From NCBI GenBank assembly GCA_949825045.1, contig OX463824.1, positions 31,962,001 to 32,026,000 on the forward strand: 64,000 bases of DNA. Reading direction: 5' to 3'. The position numbers and the translations under genes were made by a program. Source of the DNA: Argyresthia goedartella (taxonomy: Eukaryota; Arthropoda; Insecta; Lepidoptera; Argyresthiidae). The number at the start of each line of letters is the position of its first letter. Position 1 is the first letter of the stretch. The notes beneath the pieces were generated by a model, which saw nothing but the letters and a program-made list of their open reading frames with translations, had not been told where the DNA came from and did not search any database. Of the stretch, positions 10,365 to 21,741 are shown one piece after another.

Positions 10365-10548
10365 GAGGGTTTTCTGACTTTGTACTATCTGACAGCTGTT
10401 TAGACCTGACGCCTACGAGGCGCCGCCTGGTGGCAGAAAAAGTATCGAAAACCCTCAAGGGTTTTCTGACTTTGTACTATCTGACAGCTGTTTAGACCTG
10501 ACGCCTACGAGGCACCACCTGGTGGCAGAAAAAGTATCAAAAACCCTC
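10365..10548. repeat. Tandem duplication of a 92-bp unit
   Basis: Units 10365-10456 and 10457-10548 are the same length and differ at only a few bases (gcgccgcc versus gcaccacc, tatcg versus tatca). Each unit starts (g/a)agggttttc and ends gaaaaccctc or aaaaaccctc, so the unit has its own 10-bp inverted ends. Confidence 0.8.
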
Positions 10549-10589
10549 ATTAAATAAAACCAGCTTATTATAAAGTTGAGAATGAGATT

Positions 10590-10730
10590 ATATTTTTTTG
10601 TCACACATAACCAAATTCTGAATAAAGCCTTTTTGCAGTACCTTTTTTAGCGGCAAGAAGATCTCCCGTTCTTTTTTTTTTGTCACACATAACCAAATTA
10701 TGAATAAAGCCTTTTTGCGCTACCTTTTTT
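10590..10730. repeat. Direct repeat 'tgtcacacataaccaaattc'
   Basis: The stretch ttttttgtcacacataacca through gaataaagcctttttgc at 10590-10638 recurs at 10676-10722 with few changes, separated by about 40 bp. Non-coding. Confidence 0.65.
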
Positions 10731-11271
10731 TTTACCATTTTCGAAACAAAGCTCGACAATTATGGAATTTGACAGGAAATTGCCGGTCGCTAAAACACGA
10801 CAGTAATGGATTTTCACGGGAAATTGCCGGCACCTTTTCTGGCTCCTCCAAGTAGCGCGGCAATGTCGACTTTGCTCAAAGTAGGTATTCAAAATAATGG
10901 GCACATTACTAGCTTTGTTTGAGTAAAGATTTACATAACGTATTTTTTTCAAAATTTTAGTAACAGTAACAGTATGAAAATCTTTTTAAAAGAAGACGAA
11001 TTGTCTCCGTTTCGGGATTGGGCAAAAATGCTTTAGTATGTCCGAATGTGTGTCCAGATTGTATCCTCTAAAGGCCGCCTTAACTGATGCTCGTGAAATT
11101 TTGTGAGCAGGTTCGTTTTTTTTTTCGATTTACTTTTTGGGTTTGAGACCGCAAAATGTAGTTTACAAAGTTATTGGTAGCTTTCATACTCCAGATGCAT
11201 TCATAAGTTTGTATGTGTTATTAAAAGAAAGTGTCACTCGCGAGGTCTACAGCTCACATAGCCACTAGTTT

Positions 11272-11700
11272 TAAGGGTTCTGTACCCGCCAAACGGGACC
11301 GTATTACTAAGTTTCCGCTGTCCGTCCGTCCATCCATCTGTCACCAGGCTATATCTCATGAACCGTGATAATTAGACAGTTGAAATTTTCACAGATGATG
11401 TATTTCAGTTGCCGCTATAAAAAAACATACTAAAAACAGAATAAAATAAATAATTATGGGGGCTCCCATGCAACAAACGTGATTTTTTTGCTCGTATTTG
11501 CTCGATATTGATGACGACAATAGATAAATGCTTGAAATATTTACAGAATATTGAGTTATAATTGTTAACTTAAAAAATAAATAATTAAATTGACATAATA
11601 TAATATTTAAGTAGGGCTCCCATACAACAGACATGTTTTATTACCGTTTTTAAAGATAATGGTACGGAACCCTTCGTGCGCAAGTCCGACTCGCACTTGG
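11272..11700 (+). repeat. 'agggttctgtac' lepidopteran interspersed repeat
   Basis: Starts aagggttctgtacccgccaa and ends ggtacggaaccctt then gcgcaagtccgactcgcact. Inside are gtccgtccgtccatccatct, atctcatgaaccgtgataat and two 'gggctcccatgcaacaaacg'-type units. A reverse copy is at 29281-29868. I recognise the sequence as common in moth and butterfly introns; its class is not obvious to me. The open frames inside it are not genes. Confidence 0.65.
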
Positions 11701-11939
11701 ATGGTTTAAAATTTTCTGATTTGCCCGAAAATTGCCTCCAAAATTGAAAGATTTTTTGTTTACCTGACACGTTCGTTTTTGGGTCCCATAAAATCATAAG
11801 CGTACGAAAATTACAACTCAAAATTCGGTAGTTTCATATTCTCCAGGACAGACACACGAGTGATCCTATGGTTCCGTTTATCTTTTTAAAGGTACATAAC
11901 CCTAAAAATGTACCATAACATACCATCATTCAACATCGG

Positions 11940-12425
11940 CAGCTTGTTTCCACCCACTGCTGGGTATAAGACGCCTCCATTTTGTGTCAACTTATCCGCT
12001 CCTGGTCCAATCGAACCCAAGCTTACCCTATGATGGCTGCTAGTCGAACCACGCTTCTTTTTCCCTCTTTGAACACTCGGTCAGGGATCTACTCCATCTG
12101 CCACCATCTCGCCTCGCCAAGTGTCATTACCGTAGCTCAATTTTCAACCGACTTCAAAAAGGAAGAATTTCTCAATTCGTCTGTATTTTTTTGTATATTT
12201 GTTACGCGGTTACTCCGTCAATTATGAACCGATTTTGATTTTTCTTATTTTGATTGGCAGGTCATACTTTAGAGGTGGTCCCATATAAATTTTATAAAAA
12301 TGTATTAAGTGCTTTTAAAAAAAATCAACAAATACAAAAAATATATACACAGATGACGTTTTGTGGTTCCGGGCAGCAAATGTTTTTAACAGGACTTTGC
12401 ATGTACATGGACTTCTTTCGACCGG
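11940..12425. repeat. Two common lepidopteran repeat scraps
   Basis: 11945-12000 contains cccactgctgggtataagac (related to 36475-36530), and 12138-12290 contains tcaaccgacttcaaaaagga through ccgtcaattatgaaccgatt and ggtggtcccatat, a repeat I recognise from many lepidopteran introns. No gene. Confidence 0.45.
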
Positions 12426-14261
12426 GGAAGAAGAAACAGGTTTAACTTGGTGAATTATTAATCCATCCATCTATCCAGATCCCTTTGAAATTGATATTTT
12501 GAAATATGACCACTCATTTCAAATTGCTGTTAGAACAATCAGATTGCGATAATGTCAGGGGCGAATCGTCATTGGTGAAACGTCCTTTGTAAGGAATCAG
12601 TAACTTTTTTCTGTATCTATGAAATTAATCCCGATAGCTAGGAAAGTTTATGTTTTCATAGTTGTTCACCTTCTGCAAATAGACGTTGATAAATCACAAG
12701 GCGTTTATTTCACACGGGCTGTCATTTAACCGCTGGAGACCTGGACCTGGTATTACGGCATCGCGAATTTGTACCTAATGCCATGGTAATAAAATTCAAA
12801 ACCTGTAACAGAAAAATGGACGCCGCTAGGTACCCAGGGGTCAAGCTATTTGAATTTGAATGGGATCGGGTTATGTCACCAATCAAGCTGATTAAAAGTC
12901 ACCCTGAATTAACCACTCAGCTGTGGTGCCATCAACAGATGATTCAACTTTATAACAAAGCAATAAGGCTCAAAATCACGGCCCATTTTTTGATCTACCC
13001 ACAGACGAGTGGCCATTTGACTTAAATTAATATCGCCGGAATTTCTGAAGTTCTTGGCAATACGCATTCCAGGACTATATCCTTCGAACTATTTTGGTCC
13101 CAAACAAAAAGCTTTTTTTTTGCCTTTTACATACAATAGGCAACGTCTGTAACTTTCACTACACAAAAATCAGTTACTGCACAAATAATGTGGAGACATT
13201 TTAAAGCGCCTTCTGCCATGTCCCTAGTAAACAAGTCTGTCATTGTGACAATGTTCCTTGAATGCTATTTTCGACTGCCAGCCGAATCCGGAACATTCTA
13301 CGACAATGTTTGCTTGCTACCGTTAACTATACAAATTTGATATGCGTCAAGTTCTTAATAGTTTTAGGTATGTTACCAAAACTACACAATTTAATAGACT
13401 ATCAGAAATACTCATATTGTAGAAGTTGTTTTAGCAATAGTTACACATTGTTATTTAACTACAGATATTGGAAAACTGATGTATAATATTTGTTGAGCAA
13501 ATATATCGTTTCAGTGCTTCCAACCCATGTTTATTATAATATTTTGTTTACAATGAAACTGATCTATTCCAGCGTATTCTTTTGCCGGCTGAACTATGTT
13601 TCCAGTATATTTTATAAACTTCGTTTAATGTTAGTCAGACCTACATTGGACTTAAATGACTAAAATTTCAAAAAACCTAATTTTATATTTTTAAGTCCCT
13701 CAATAATTTTTTTGAGGGGTCGCGTTTTTGAACCTTATGTTATGGTATTTTTTTTTTGGGTACTACAGTAACCAAGTGCGCTCGAGGGGTTATAAAGATT
13801 TTTGCAATTGGATGGAATGGATGGATGGAATCACAGTGTGCGCTCTGTCCAATGTATGTGGTATTTTGAGTGTGTACATGTTGTATTAGGGGTCTTTTGG
13901 GATATGTATTTAGTGTCCGATTCGCCTTATCGCCACCGCTCACCGCACTAGCATGCTATAAACTGCTACCCTGCCACCAACCAGATTTTTATCTATAAAT
14001 TTGAAAGCCAGCGCCGAATTATTTTTGCTTACCAATGCCTATTGCAATGCTTTGTTTATAATTATAATGCATTAACTTTAATAAATATCGAGTGTGATAT
14101 ATACCTATGCTCTCGTATGTTTGAAGCCACTAATAATTTTAGTCGTGTTAATTCGCGAGTTCACTTAAAGACAGGCGATGGGCCTGCCCTCAATTGCAAT
14201 ATAGGGATGGCGTTTTCGTCCTATATCTTTTGGTTGTATACCTATTTAGTTTTTGTAATCA
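12426..14261. other. Intron of Side exons 4-5; no gene recognised
   Basis: AT-rich, with short open frames (12783-13025, 13262-13486, 13740-13943, 14042-14275) that show no domain. The last few hundred bases before 14262 may be the 5' untranslated part or decayed ORF1 region of the LINE that follows, but no ORF1 motif is visible. Confidence 0.35.
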
Positions 14262-16116
14262 GTGGCCGTGAGTAATCTTAACATGTACTATCAAAACGTC
14301 CGGGGACTGCATACCAAGACTGATGTTTTTATTCGAAATATCATGTTGAACGATTTCGATATTATTGCTTTGACTGAGACTTGGCTTTCTGATGCGATCT
14401 ATGACAATGAAATTTTTGACGATAGGTACCTTGTATGGCGGCGTGACCGGGATTATGTCTCAACACAGCAGACCAGAGGTGGGGGTGTGTTGATAGCTGT
14501 TAAGCGTGTGCTATGTTCAACGATGAATGTAAGCTGGCAACCTACAGCGGAAGACATATGGCTCACTATTTCCTTGAAGCGTAACGACAAAATGAGTACT
14601 ACCCTCCACTTGTGTTCATTATACGTATGCAACAGTAATCGGTAACAATTTTAGGACTCAACTTGATAACTTTTGCAACAAATTAACTTACCTAATGACA
14701 CAGTATGTTCATGATAAGTTGTATATGTATATTAGTAGTATCACATGGTCGCCGATTGATGGAATTCTTCGTCCATGTGATCTGGTAGATGAACATGTAA
14801 AGGACTTCATTGATACTCTTAACGTTTGTGGTCTACAACAGTATAATCATTTGGAAAATAGCTATGGTCGGATTTTAGATCTTGTGCTTTCTAATCAAAA
14901 TGTCATAGTAATGTGGTGCTCTGATCCGCTGGTGCCTGAGGATCCATACCATAAATCTCTGCACATCCATATACCTGTAGCTGTTATCACTACTTTGAAA
15001 TCTACTCCCCACGTCATTTACAACTACGCTAAAGCGGACTATGCACAAATAAGGAATGACATCAGCAATATTGACTGGTATGACAAGCTTGGACGTGGCA
15101 GCGTAGATGATGCTGTTGATGTTTTTTACACTGAAATTTTTAAATTTCGTGATACTTATGTACCTATTCGCAGTCCTTCAAAAAGTAATTACCCACTATG
15201 GTTTAGCACAGCCCTAATTAAAGTCTTAAAAGAAAAGTTCAAGTATTTCAAAAAGTTTAAAATCTATGGTAACCTCTCTGACAAGTCATCTTTTGCAGTT
15301 TTGCATGACAGGGTAAGTAGGATGGAGCGTGCTTGTTATGCAGAATATATAACTTTTATAGAAACCTCTATTGTAAAAAATCCTAAAGTTTTTTGGTCCT
15401 ATATCAAATCTAAGCGACATGGTAGTGCATTTCCCTTCAATATGACGTACAAAGGTGTCACCTCTGGTGAAGGTCACAAAATCAGTGATTTCTTTTCTAA
15501 TTACTTTAACTCTAACTTCCTTAGCCCATCTGTTGATGTTCTCGGGTCTGATGAGAATTTTGGTACTTTTGATGAAACGCAGTGCTTATGTGACATTTTT
15601 AAAATTCATGTACATACTTCCCAAGTACAAAAGCTCCTCCAATCTCTTGACCTTTCCAAATCAGCTGGCCCGGATACTATCCCGGCCAAGTTATTAGTTT
15701 CCTGTGCTAAGGAGTTATCCACCCCAGTTTCTATTCTATTTAGTAGGTCACTTAATGAAGGTGTGGTGCCATCTCGTTGGAAATCTGCTTTCATTTCTCC
15801 CGTACATAAAAAGGGATCCCGTGAACGTGTTGAAAATTATAGACCCATTTCCAAACTATGCCTTATTGCTAAAATACTAGAGCGTATCGTTTACACTCAA
15901 CTGTATGAGGCGCTTAAATCTAGTTTTAGTCCTAATCAGCACGGATTTTTAAAAGGTAGGTCGACGGTCTCTGACCTGGTACTTTTAAATGATTACATAA
16001 GTGAGCGTATGGACAATCATGATCAAGTTGATGCGATTTATACTGACTATAGCAAAGCTTTTGATCGGATTGACCACAGTATCCTCATTAAAAAACTTAA
16101 TATGATTGGCATTTGA
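14262..16116 (+). pseudogene. LINE endonuclease and N-terminal RT (broken ORF2)
   Basis: First frame 14262-14645 has APE-type endonuclease motifs: MYYQNVRGLHTK, ALTETWLS and GGGVLIAV. A frameshift near 14640 moves the reading to the frame 14646-16116. Where relatives carry the GDFN catalytic motif this copy reads KLYMYISSITWSPIDG, so that motif has been lost. RT begins at SAGPDTIPAKLL, with NYRPISKLCLIAKILERIVY and HGFLKGRSTVSDL, then the catalytic block YTDYSKAFDRIDHS. The frame stops at TGA 16114-16116, just after IKKLNMIGI. An inactive copy. Confidence 0.82.
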
Positions 16117-17147
16117 GGTGATGTACTTAAATGGTTTTCTTCGTATGTTTCTCAAAGATCTCAAGCTGTAGTTCTCAATGGATTTTCATCGTCATGGACG
16201 AGTGTACCATCAGGAGTACCCCAAGGGTCCCTTTTAGGGCCACTTATATTTATTTTATTTATCTTCGACATTTACCAATGCTTCAATAGCTCAAAATTTC
16301 TTCTGTTTGCCGATGACATGAAGATGTCTGTGACTCTGAACGCCTACAAAGTGACCTCTTGAGGCTTGATACTTACTGTGCTGTCAACAAACTGGATTTG
16401 AATGCTGCTAAGTGTTTTTTTGTGACATTCACTCGTAGTTTGAATCCTTTTCTTGCGAACTACCAAATAAAAACCCTGCCACTGATGAGAGTGTTTGAAA
16501 CCAAGGACCTCGGTGTTGTTATTGATAGCAAACTTATTTTTGATCGTCATATTGATTCAATTGTCACTAAAGCCTCTAAATCACTGGGTTTCGTATTGAA
16601 ATCATCGAATTCGTTTAAAAACATGAAAACAATTAAAATACTGTACTGTGCTTATGTTCGCAGCCATCTCGAATATGCGTCGCAAGTTTGGAACCCATGC
16701 TATGACGTCTACAGCAACAGACTTGAACGTATTCAGAGGAAGTTTACAAGGTATCTTGGCTTCAAGTTCAAGCTGACAAAGCTCAATTACGACAAACGTT
16801 GTCTTAAAATGCATCTACTTCCTATGAAACTGCGCAGGGATGTTGCGGACATTCTTTTTCTCATGAAAATTGTTAAAGGCAATGTAGATTGTCCATCCCT
16901 GCTCAGTAAAATTAACCTAAGAGTTCCTACCGTCAGTGCTCGTAGGCGTCCACTCTTTCAGGTGCCCCTGGCGCATACTAATTATAGGAAGAATTCGTTC
17001 TTGATGAGAGCGTGTTCTGCCTACAATAATGTTTGTGGTGGTGGTGGCGGTAAGGGTGATGATGGCGTTGACATATTTAGTGGCAGTGCTCAATCAGTAA
17101 GGATTCATGTTACAAGGCAATTTGTAAATTCTCTAAAGGATGACTAG
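16117..17147 (+). pseudogene. LINE RT palm and C-terminal region (broken ORF2, continued)
   Basis: After the stop the same frame carries SVPSGVPQGSLLGPLIFIL and LLFADDMKMSV (the second catalytic block, FADD, near 16300), then a frameshift near 16345. The frame 16359-17147 follows with TYCAVNKLDLNAAKC, ETKDLGVVIDSKLIF and SHLEYASQVWNPCYD, the usual LINE thumb and C-terminal region. A glycine run from a (GGT)n stretch sits near residue 228. It ends at TAG 17145-17147. Confidence 0.82.
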
Positions 17148-17218
17148 TGGTGATGTGATGTTTGTGTTTTCTTCTACCTAAAATTATGTGTCCTTTAAGA
17201 TAGGTCACTTAATTAACT

Positions 17219-17256
17219 GGTACCTTAAACTAACTTATAACTTAGTTTAAGGTACC
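17219..17256 (+). other. Perfect 15-bp stem-loop in LINE 3' UTR
   Basis: ggtaccttaaactaa (17219-17233) is exactly complementary to ttagtttaaggtacc (17242-17256) with an 8-nt loop. It lies just before the aataaa and simple-repeat tail of the LINE, where some non-LTR elements carry an RNA structure recognised by their own RT. Confidence 0.75.
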
Positions 17257-17288
17257 ACTGTATTTTTTCTCCACTGTACCGTATGGTG

Positions 17289-17436
17289 AATAAATTTCAT
17301 TTTCATTTTCATTTTCATTTTCATTTTCATTTTCATTTTCATTTTCATTTTCATTTTCATTTTCATTTTCATTTTCATTTTTCATTTTCATTTTCATTTT
17401 CATTTTCATTTTCATTTTCATTTTCATTTTCTTTTC
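17289..17436 (+). repeat. (CATTTT)n hexamer array, LINE 3' tail
   Basis: About 150 bp of near-uninterrupted CATTTT units (roughly 25), directly after gtgaataaattt. Translated in the other direction it gives a meaningless MKMKMK/NENENE frame. This is the LINE's terminal simple repeat rather than an independent microsatellite. Confidence 0.85.
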
Positions 17437-17599
17437 ATTTCATTCATTAAGTAGTTGAGTAGTTTATAGTTTTTATGCTTAGGTTCTCATCTGTGGGAGG
17501 TTATTATAAGCTTATAAGTATGTATTTTTTCTGTTATAATTAAGAATTAAAGCTGTTACCTTCCTTAAGAATATAAAATAAAATAAAAATAAAATGAAA

Positions 17600-17660
17600 A
17601 TAAAAATGTTTTAGAATGATGTCCCTAATAATCCCTCAACACTCGACTTCACCCTGAATA
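17600..17660. repeat. Family P MITE fragment
   Basis: ttagaatgatgtccctaata and cactcgacttcaccctg match one end of the palindromic family at 2002, 6108 and 35568. It lies 40 bp from the Side exon 4 donor. Confidence 0.45.
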
Positions 17661-17695
17661 TATGCTTATGTGCTATAAATATAAGTAGTACTCAC

Positions 17696-17896
17696 AATTA
17701 ACATCCAAAATCACCACCCTAGCCAGCGCGGGCGCCAGATTGGTATTGGACGCCTGGCACACGAGCCGCGCGTTCAGATGCTGCCGGCCCACGCTGGGGA
17801 AGGTGAGTGTGTTGACTGTGACGTCACCACGAAGGGAGTACGACTCGTCGATGATCTGGTTCTCTAGCGACCAGGTCACGTGAGGTCGGGGATCAC
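17696..17896 (-). CDS. Side-family exon 4 of window: second half of Ig2
   Basis: A 201-nt exon, in phase 1 and out phase 1; acceptor gtttatag, donor AATT|gtgagt. It encodes DPRPHVTWSLENQIIDESYS (C strand tryptophan), a loop RGDVTVNTLTFPSVGRQHLN, then ARLVCQASNT with the second Ig2 cysteine, and ARVVILDVN running into the Ig3 linker. The GRQHLNARLVCQASN block is among the best-conserved stretches of insect Side proteins as I remember them. No stop or frameshift is present. The 3' tail of a LINE ends about 250 bp from its donor. Confidence 0.92.
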
Positions 17897-17989
17897 CTAT
17901 AAACAAACATTTATCATAACCTTTAGCTCGATTCTTTAGACCACCTCCCATTTCTACAACCTTTCATCTTTATGCCAATATGACGAATA

Positions 17990-18580
17990 TCCATTATGAC
18001 ATGATTCCTGATGACAATTTCCCATTTCCCCAATTCCCAATTCGACAACATTTTGGGGCGAATACCCACTTTAGTTAAACAAAGTTCTCTCTCTCTAGAC
18101 TGCATAACTCTATGGGGCCTGCCCCGAGCCACGAGATTAAATTTAACTAAAATGTTGTCGAAATGGGAAGTGCTCGAATCGGAAAGTTGTCAAAATAGGA
18201 AATCGCGAAATTGGGAAGTAGAAAAAATGGGAATTTGTCATTATCATAATGGAAAGTATCTTGTCATAATGGGAAGTGGTGGAAATGAACCTAAAGCATT
18301 CTGTATATCTTGGCATATCCCAATTCCTTTCGAATTCCAATTGAAATCGCTTTAGAGCTGACGTGACGTGACAATCGACATGAAATGTCCGTGGCATGCG
18401 ATTCCAGGCCACTCCCAAACATTCCACGTCATTTGTCACGTCAAGTCACCCCGTTACTCATAGCTCGTGTAAAATAATCGTTCTAATTGGTCAATTCCAA
18501 TTTGAAGCTGGCAGCTTTCAAAACATCGATTTCAAAGCTATCAGGAATAGCGGATTGATTTCAAAGATACAGAATAAATA
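17990..18580. repeat. AT-rich segment with nested inverted repeats
   Basis: ttcgacaacatttt near 18040 is inverted at 18150 (aaaatgttgtcgaa), with 'aaatgggaa' repeated many times on both sides. A second inverted pair is gacgtgacgtgacaa near 18359 with ttgtcacgtcaagtc near 18434. No gene is seen. Confidence 0.5.
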
Positions 18581-18595
18581 ATATAATAAAAATAA

Positions 18596-18843
18596 TAACT
18601 TGGACACTATTTACACACATTGATCTAGCCCCAAACTAGGATTCCCTGTATCTTGGGTACTAGACAACGATACACATACTTATATAGATAAATATTATAC
18701 TACGATAGATAAACAACCATGACTAGGGTACAAACATCCGTTCTCATCAAACAAATATTTGCCCCCACCGGGACTCGAACCCGGGACCCTTGGATTCGTA
18801 GGCAGGGCCACTGCCGACCCGTCCATTCGGGTCGTCGATATCT
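18596..18843 (-). mobile_element. SINE-2 copy (complete)
   Basis: Minus-strand tRNA-headed SINE. Complement from the right: gacccgaatggacgggtcgg (A-box region), gggtcccgggttcgagtccc (B box), gcaaatatttg, tttgtaccctagtcatggtt, tctaagt-like linker, core gtacccaagatacagggaat, cctagtttggggctagatca, and an (ATT)-type tail. The open frames on both strands here are SINE, not genes. Confidence 0.85.
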
Positions 18844-20310
18844 GTTAAGCTCCAGGTCCCAAAATCCCAAAGTAATCGTTTCCATTACAAAGTTTAAACC
18901 TGAAAAGTGGTTTTGTACTATCCATGACAGCATTTATTTTTGCACTTCTGTTTCATATTACACGGAACGCTTTCCTGGCACTAAGCACATGGGAATAGCT
19001 TACTACGAACTAACTGGAACCGGCATGTAAATTAGACCGGTAAAAGTTTTTGCAATGCGAACATTTGCAGAGCGCAAAGCTATAAAATGACTCTAATGAG
19101 GTTATGTTGCATTGGATTTATGATACTGGTGCGCTAGATATCATTCAAGTTATGTTTTTGTCAGTTTCAAAGAGACGTGCTTAAGCATAACATACCTATT
19201 CTTAGTAGTGAGGTACTTGGTATGATTTGAGCCCATAACGTCCCGACTGCAATGTCTTGAATAGCAGGGTAAAATGACTTCCACGTCCTCAGATTTCAGC
19301 ACACATTTTACAGAATAAAGAAAAGTATTTCGAATTGCTTATATTGTCCCTTGTCGTGTTAATTTTCTCTGTCTTGTACTCAAATCGTCTATCACAACAC
19401 AACCACAATATAATGCTTGATTATATCATTACTACCATAATTCTAAACGAACTGAGCCGCGCGACCGACTTTATACTTAACTTATATTGACTTAACATAA
19501 TAGACTATTTTTTTACCACATACCTTTGTGGCTCACGTTGTATTTAATGTTAGATTATAATATTTTACCTGCGAAGTAGATGATAATAAATGAAACAAAT
19601 GTGTGTTTGGAAGGAAATGCAAAAGTGCATTTTTGACATAAATAGTGATAAATTTCCTTTAAACTTTATGAGTAAAAATGTTGTACTTTTCTTTATTAAT
19701 TTGGCTCATTATTTTCCTTTCATCATCATCATTGGCCTAATCATATTCTCAGATGTTTATTACAGCCACTGTGCATTCTGGGAGCCACTTCGCTTCCGTG
19801 CCTGTCTCGGGTGAATTGGCCTCTCCACATTCCACAAGCGCTGTGTCGCCTGGGACATAGTTAGAAACGCGTACTTGCCCAGCATCTACCCTATCCCCAG
19901 CTTGGACCCCAGGAACGAGCAAGTCTATGGAGAACTGGTTTCCAACATATATAAAACTAGTGGCCCTGTGGGCAGATGACCTCGCTAACAGGGGGGACTG
20001 TGAACCAATTTATAGGTAAGTATTTAAGATTCAATCAAAATCAAGTAGTAAATGGGCTGCACCAATTACTTTGTAAACTACATTTTGCGATTTAAATTAT
20101 AATCTATTGATTTTTCACGAAAATAGTTATAGTCTATTTCACTCACTCTCATACGTTCTTCACGTGTAAGTCTCTCTCTCTCTCTCGCTTCGCTCGCTCG
20201 GTCAATAAGCAAGTCTTTTCATACACGCTCGTCGGCTACGGATGTTTATAGCAATATTTTTTAGAAGGCTGGTTTGTTTGATGATCATGATGATAATGAT
20301 AAAGACTTAC
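18844..20310. other. Intron between Side exons 3 and 4; no gene recognised
   Basis: 19735-19990 includes a GC-richer stretch (ctagtggccctgtgggcaga) that looks like an old repeat. A (TC)n run with 'cgcttcgctcgctcgg' sits at 20165-20205. Nothing coding. Confidence 0.35.
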
Positions 20311-20421
20311 CCCCCTGAACCTCACAGATCAGGTCCAACGTGTCCCCTTCATTGTAGGGCTCCAACAGCCTGGTCGGGTCCCTGGTCTTAGCGTCCAGGA
20401 TGCTGGGCCGTTGAGGAGGAG
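20311..20421 (-). CDS. Side-family exon 3 of window: first half of Ig2
   Basis: A 111-nt exon, in phase 1 and out phase 1; acceptor ccatag, donor GGGG|gtaagt. With the preceding exon it reads NFTLI-APPQRPSIL, the usual linker into Ig2, then YNEGDTLDLICEVQGG with the first Ig2 cysteine. The donor sits in a run of six G, and the GG|GTAAGT choice is the one that keeps phase with the next exon (G-DPRPHVTW). The upstream intron is about 16.5 kb and is mostly LINE and SINE material. Confidence 0.9.
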
Positions 20422-20507
20422 CTATGGAATTAATATGAAATTAATTTGATACACATAATCATAATTCATTGCTTACACGTGGCAAATTACATTTATAATT
20501 ATATAAC

Positions 20508-20695
20508 GGTACATTTATTGCCTCTGGCCACATAAAGACAAGATCTAACCAAGTAGTGGGTAAGTGTGTGATTAATGCTGTTTGATGGTCACATACTAGG
20601 TTTCTGTCGATCGTGCCAACCAGAAACAGCAACCTCACGACCTTATAAACATCCAGGACTTGAGGATGTTTGGTTACTCCCCGGTCGACACTTAA
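20508..20695 (-). mobile_element. SINE-1 copy 2, decayed and interrupted
   Basis: Matches SINE-1 at cggtacatttattgcctctgg (20510), then about 55 bp of other sequence, then accagaaacagcaacctcac, ttataaacatccaggacttg and ccccggtcgac. The head is largely gone. It sits about 90 bp upstream of the Side exon 3 acceptor. Confidence 0.5.
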
Positions 20696-20699
20696 GTAA

Positions 20700-21100
20700 A
20701 CAGTACACGACTGTACCTAATAAAACACCATAAATACAATTTCACGAACTAACTGGCTCTCAATTAACAAAGCTTTTAGCAAGGCCCATATAAAACGCAA
20801 TGAAATATTGCCGAATACCCGGCTACATAAACCGTCTCAAATTAATGCTTACGAACCGAAACACTTAAAACAGGGAGTTAATTTGCGATGTACAATTTTC
20901 GAAAAGAGCAGAGAAAAGGGCGGTGTCAACGACTTTCTGTTGTCGGGGGGAATATAAAGGAAGTGAGAAAGGTGTCAATTACAATTTGTCATCCGACATC
21001 GATGTAGAAACACTCTTGTTAAGATAAAGGTAAGACTGTCATTATCGAGAAGAGTATTTGAATAAACAACAGGCACAAAAGTTAGTAGTTCTTTTATATA
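20700..21100. other. Unassigned intronic stretch
   Basis: No domain, tail or inverted repeat recognised. A purine-rich, G-rich stretch lies at 20910-20975. Confidence 0.3.
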
Positions 21101-21107
21101 CTCTGTA

Positions 21108-21405
21108 TACGCTTCTACAATAAAATTCCGCAAGAAATACAAAACTTAACTGAAGCTAGATTCAAAACATGTATAAAGCACACTTTGTGCACAAAGGCCT
21201 ACTACAAAATTAATGACTTTTTACAAGACACCGACATCTGGCATTAAACTAGTTCATTACACCCTAAATATTATGTACTAATAATTAGGCACCTACTTAA
21301 TGTTTTATTAATTTATTATGCTTGCTTGATTATGTTATGACGTTCATTAAGTCTCAATTTTTGGGCTGTTATAAATAAAAATCTTTGAATTGGTTTGAAT
21401 AGCAC
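21108..21405 (+). mobile_element. LINE 3' end, 5'-truncated (ORF2 C-terminus and UTR)
   Basis: Plus-strand frame reads YNKIPQEIQNLTEARFKTCI through INDFLQDTDIWH and a stop near 21246. This is the same C-terminal tail as LINE family E at 55558 and 61222 (YNKIPLEILKLPFEQ, VQDYLNDGTVWG). It is followed by a UTR ending ataaataaaaatctttgaat. Confidence 0.65.
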
Positions 21406-21741
21406 ACATTGGGAAAGACTCAGATAAAAGAAACTATTGGGAAATATTACGCAAAAACTTTTTGGTAGAGGTTGTTACGCAAACAGTGTCATTCATTTAA
21501 GGTTCTATGGATATCAATTGTCTTTACTTAATTTATATCTTATTATATATGTTATTCATTTGTAAGTAACCTCAGTTGCACGAATTTGCTTATTTTTTGT
21601 GTTAAATGACTGCATACTTTTAGCGCCCTACGTGGAACTAATTTAAGAGTTTTCTTCCCTATTAATAAGCATCGTTATCATTATTCCAACCATAGCGCTT
21701 ACCTGTGTGGGTTCCCATGGTAACTACTTGTTATAGATGTA

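Larger units (their letters stand above)
14262..17440 (+). mobile_element. Plus-strand LINE (jockey/CR1-like, 'YTDYSKAFDRIDH' type), broken
   Basis: Contains endonuclease, RT and C-terminal region in order, a 3' UTR, a hairpin at 17219-17256, and a (CATTTT)n tail to about 17436. Coding is disrupted by a frameshift near 14640, a TGA at 16114-16116 and another frameshift near 16345. The LINE at 59230-60790 is a relative (same SKxFDRIDH, SQAVVL and LEYASQVWNP motifs). Orientation is opposite to the host gene. Confidence 0.85.

Noticed and set aside
10365..10548. CRISPR-like or satellite array
   Set aside because: Only two units and no spacer; a simple tandem duplication.
17242..17427. Open frame of repeated MK and NE residues on the minus strand
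   Set aside because: It is the translation of the (CATTTT)n LINE tail; no gene.
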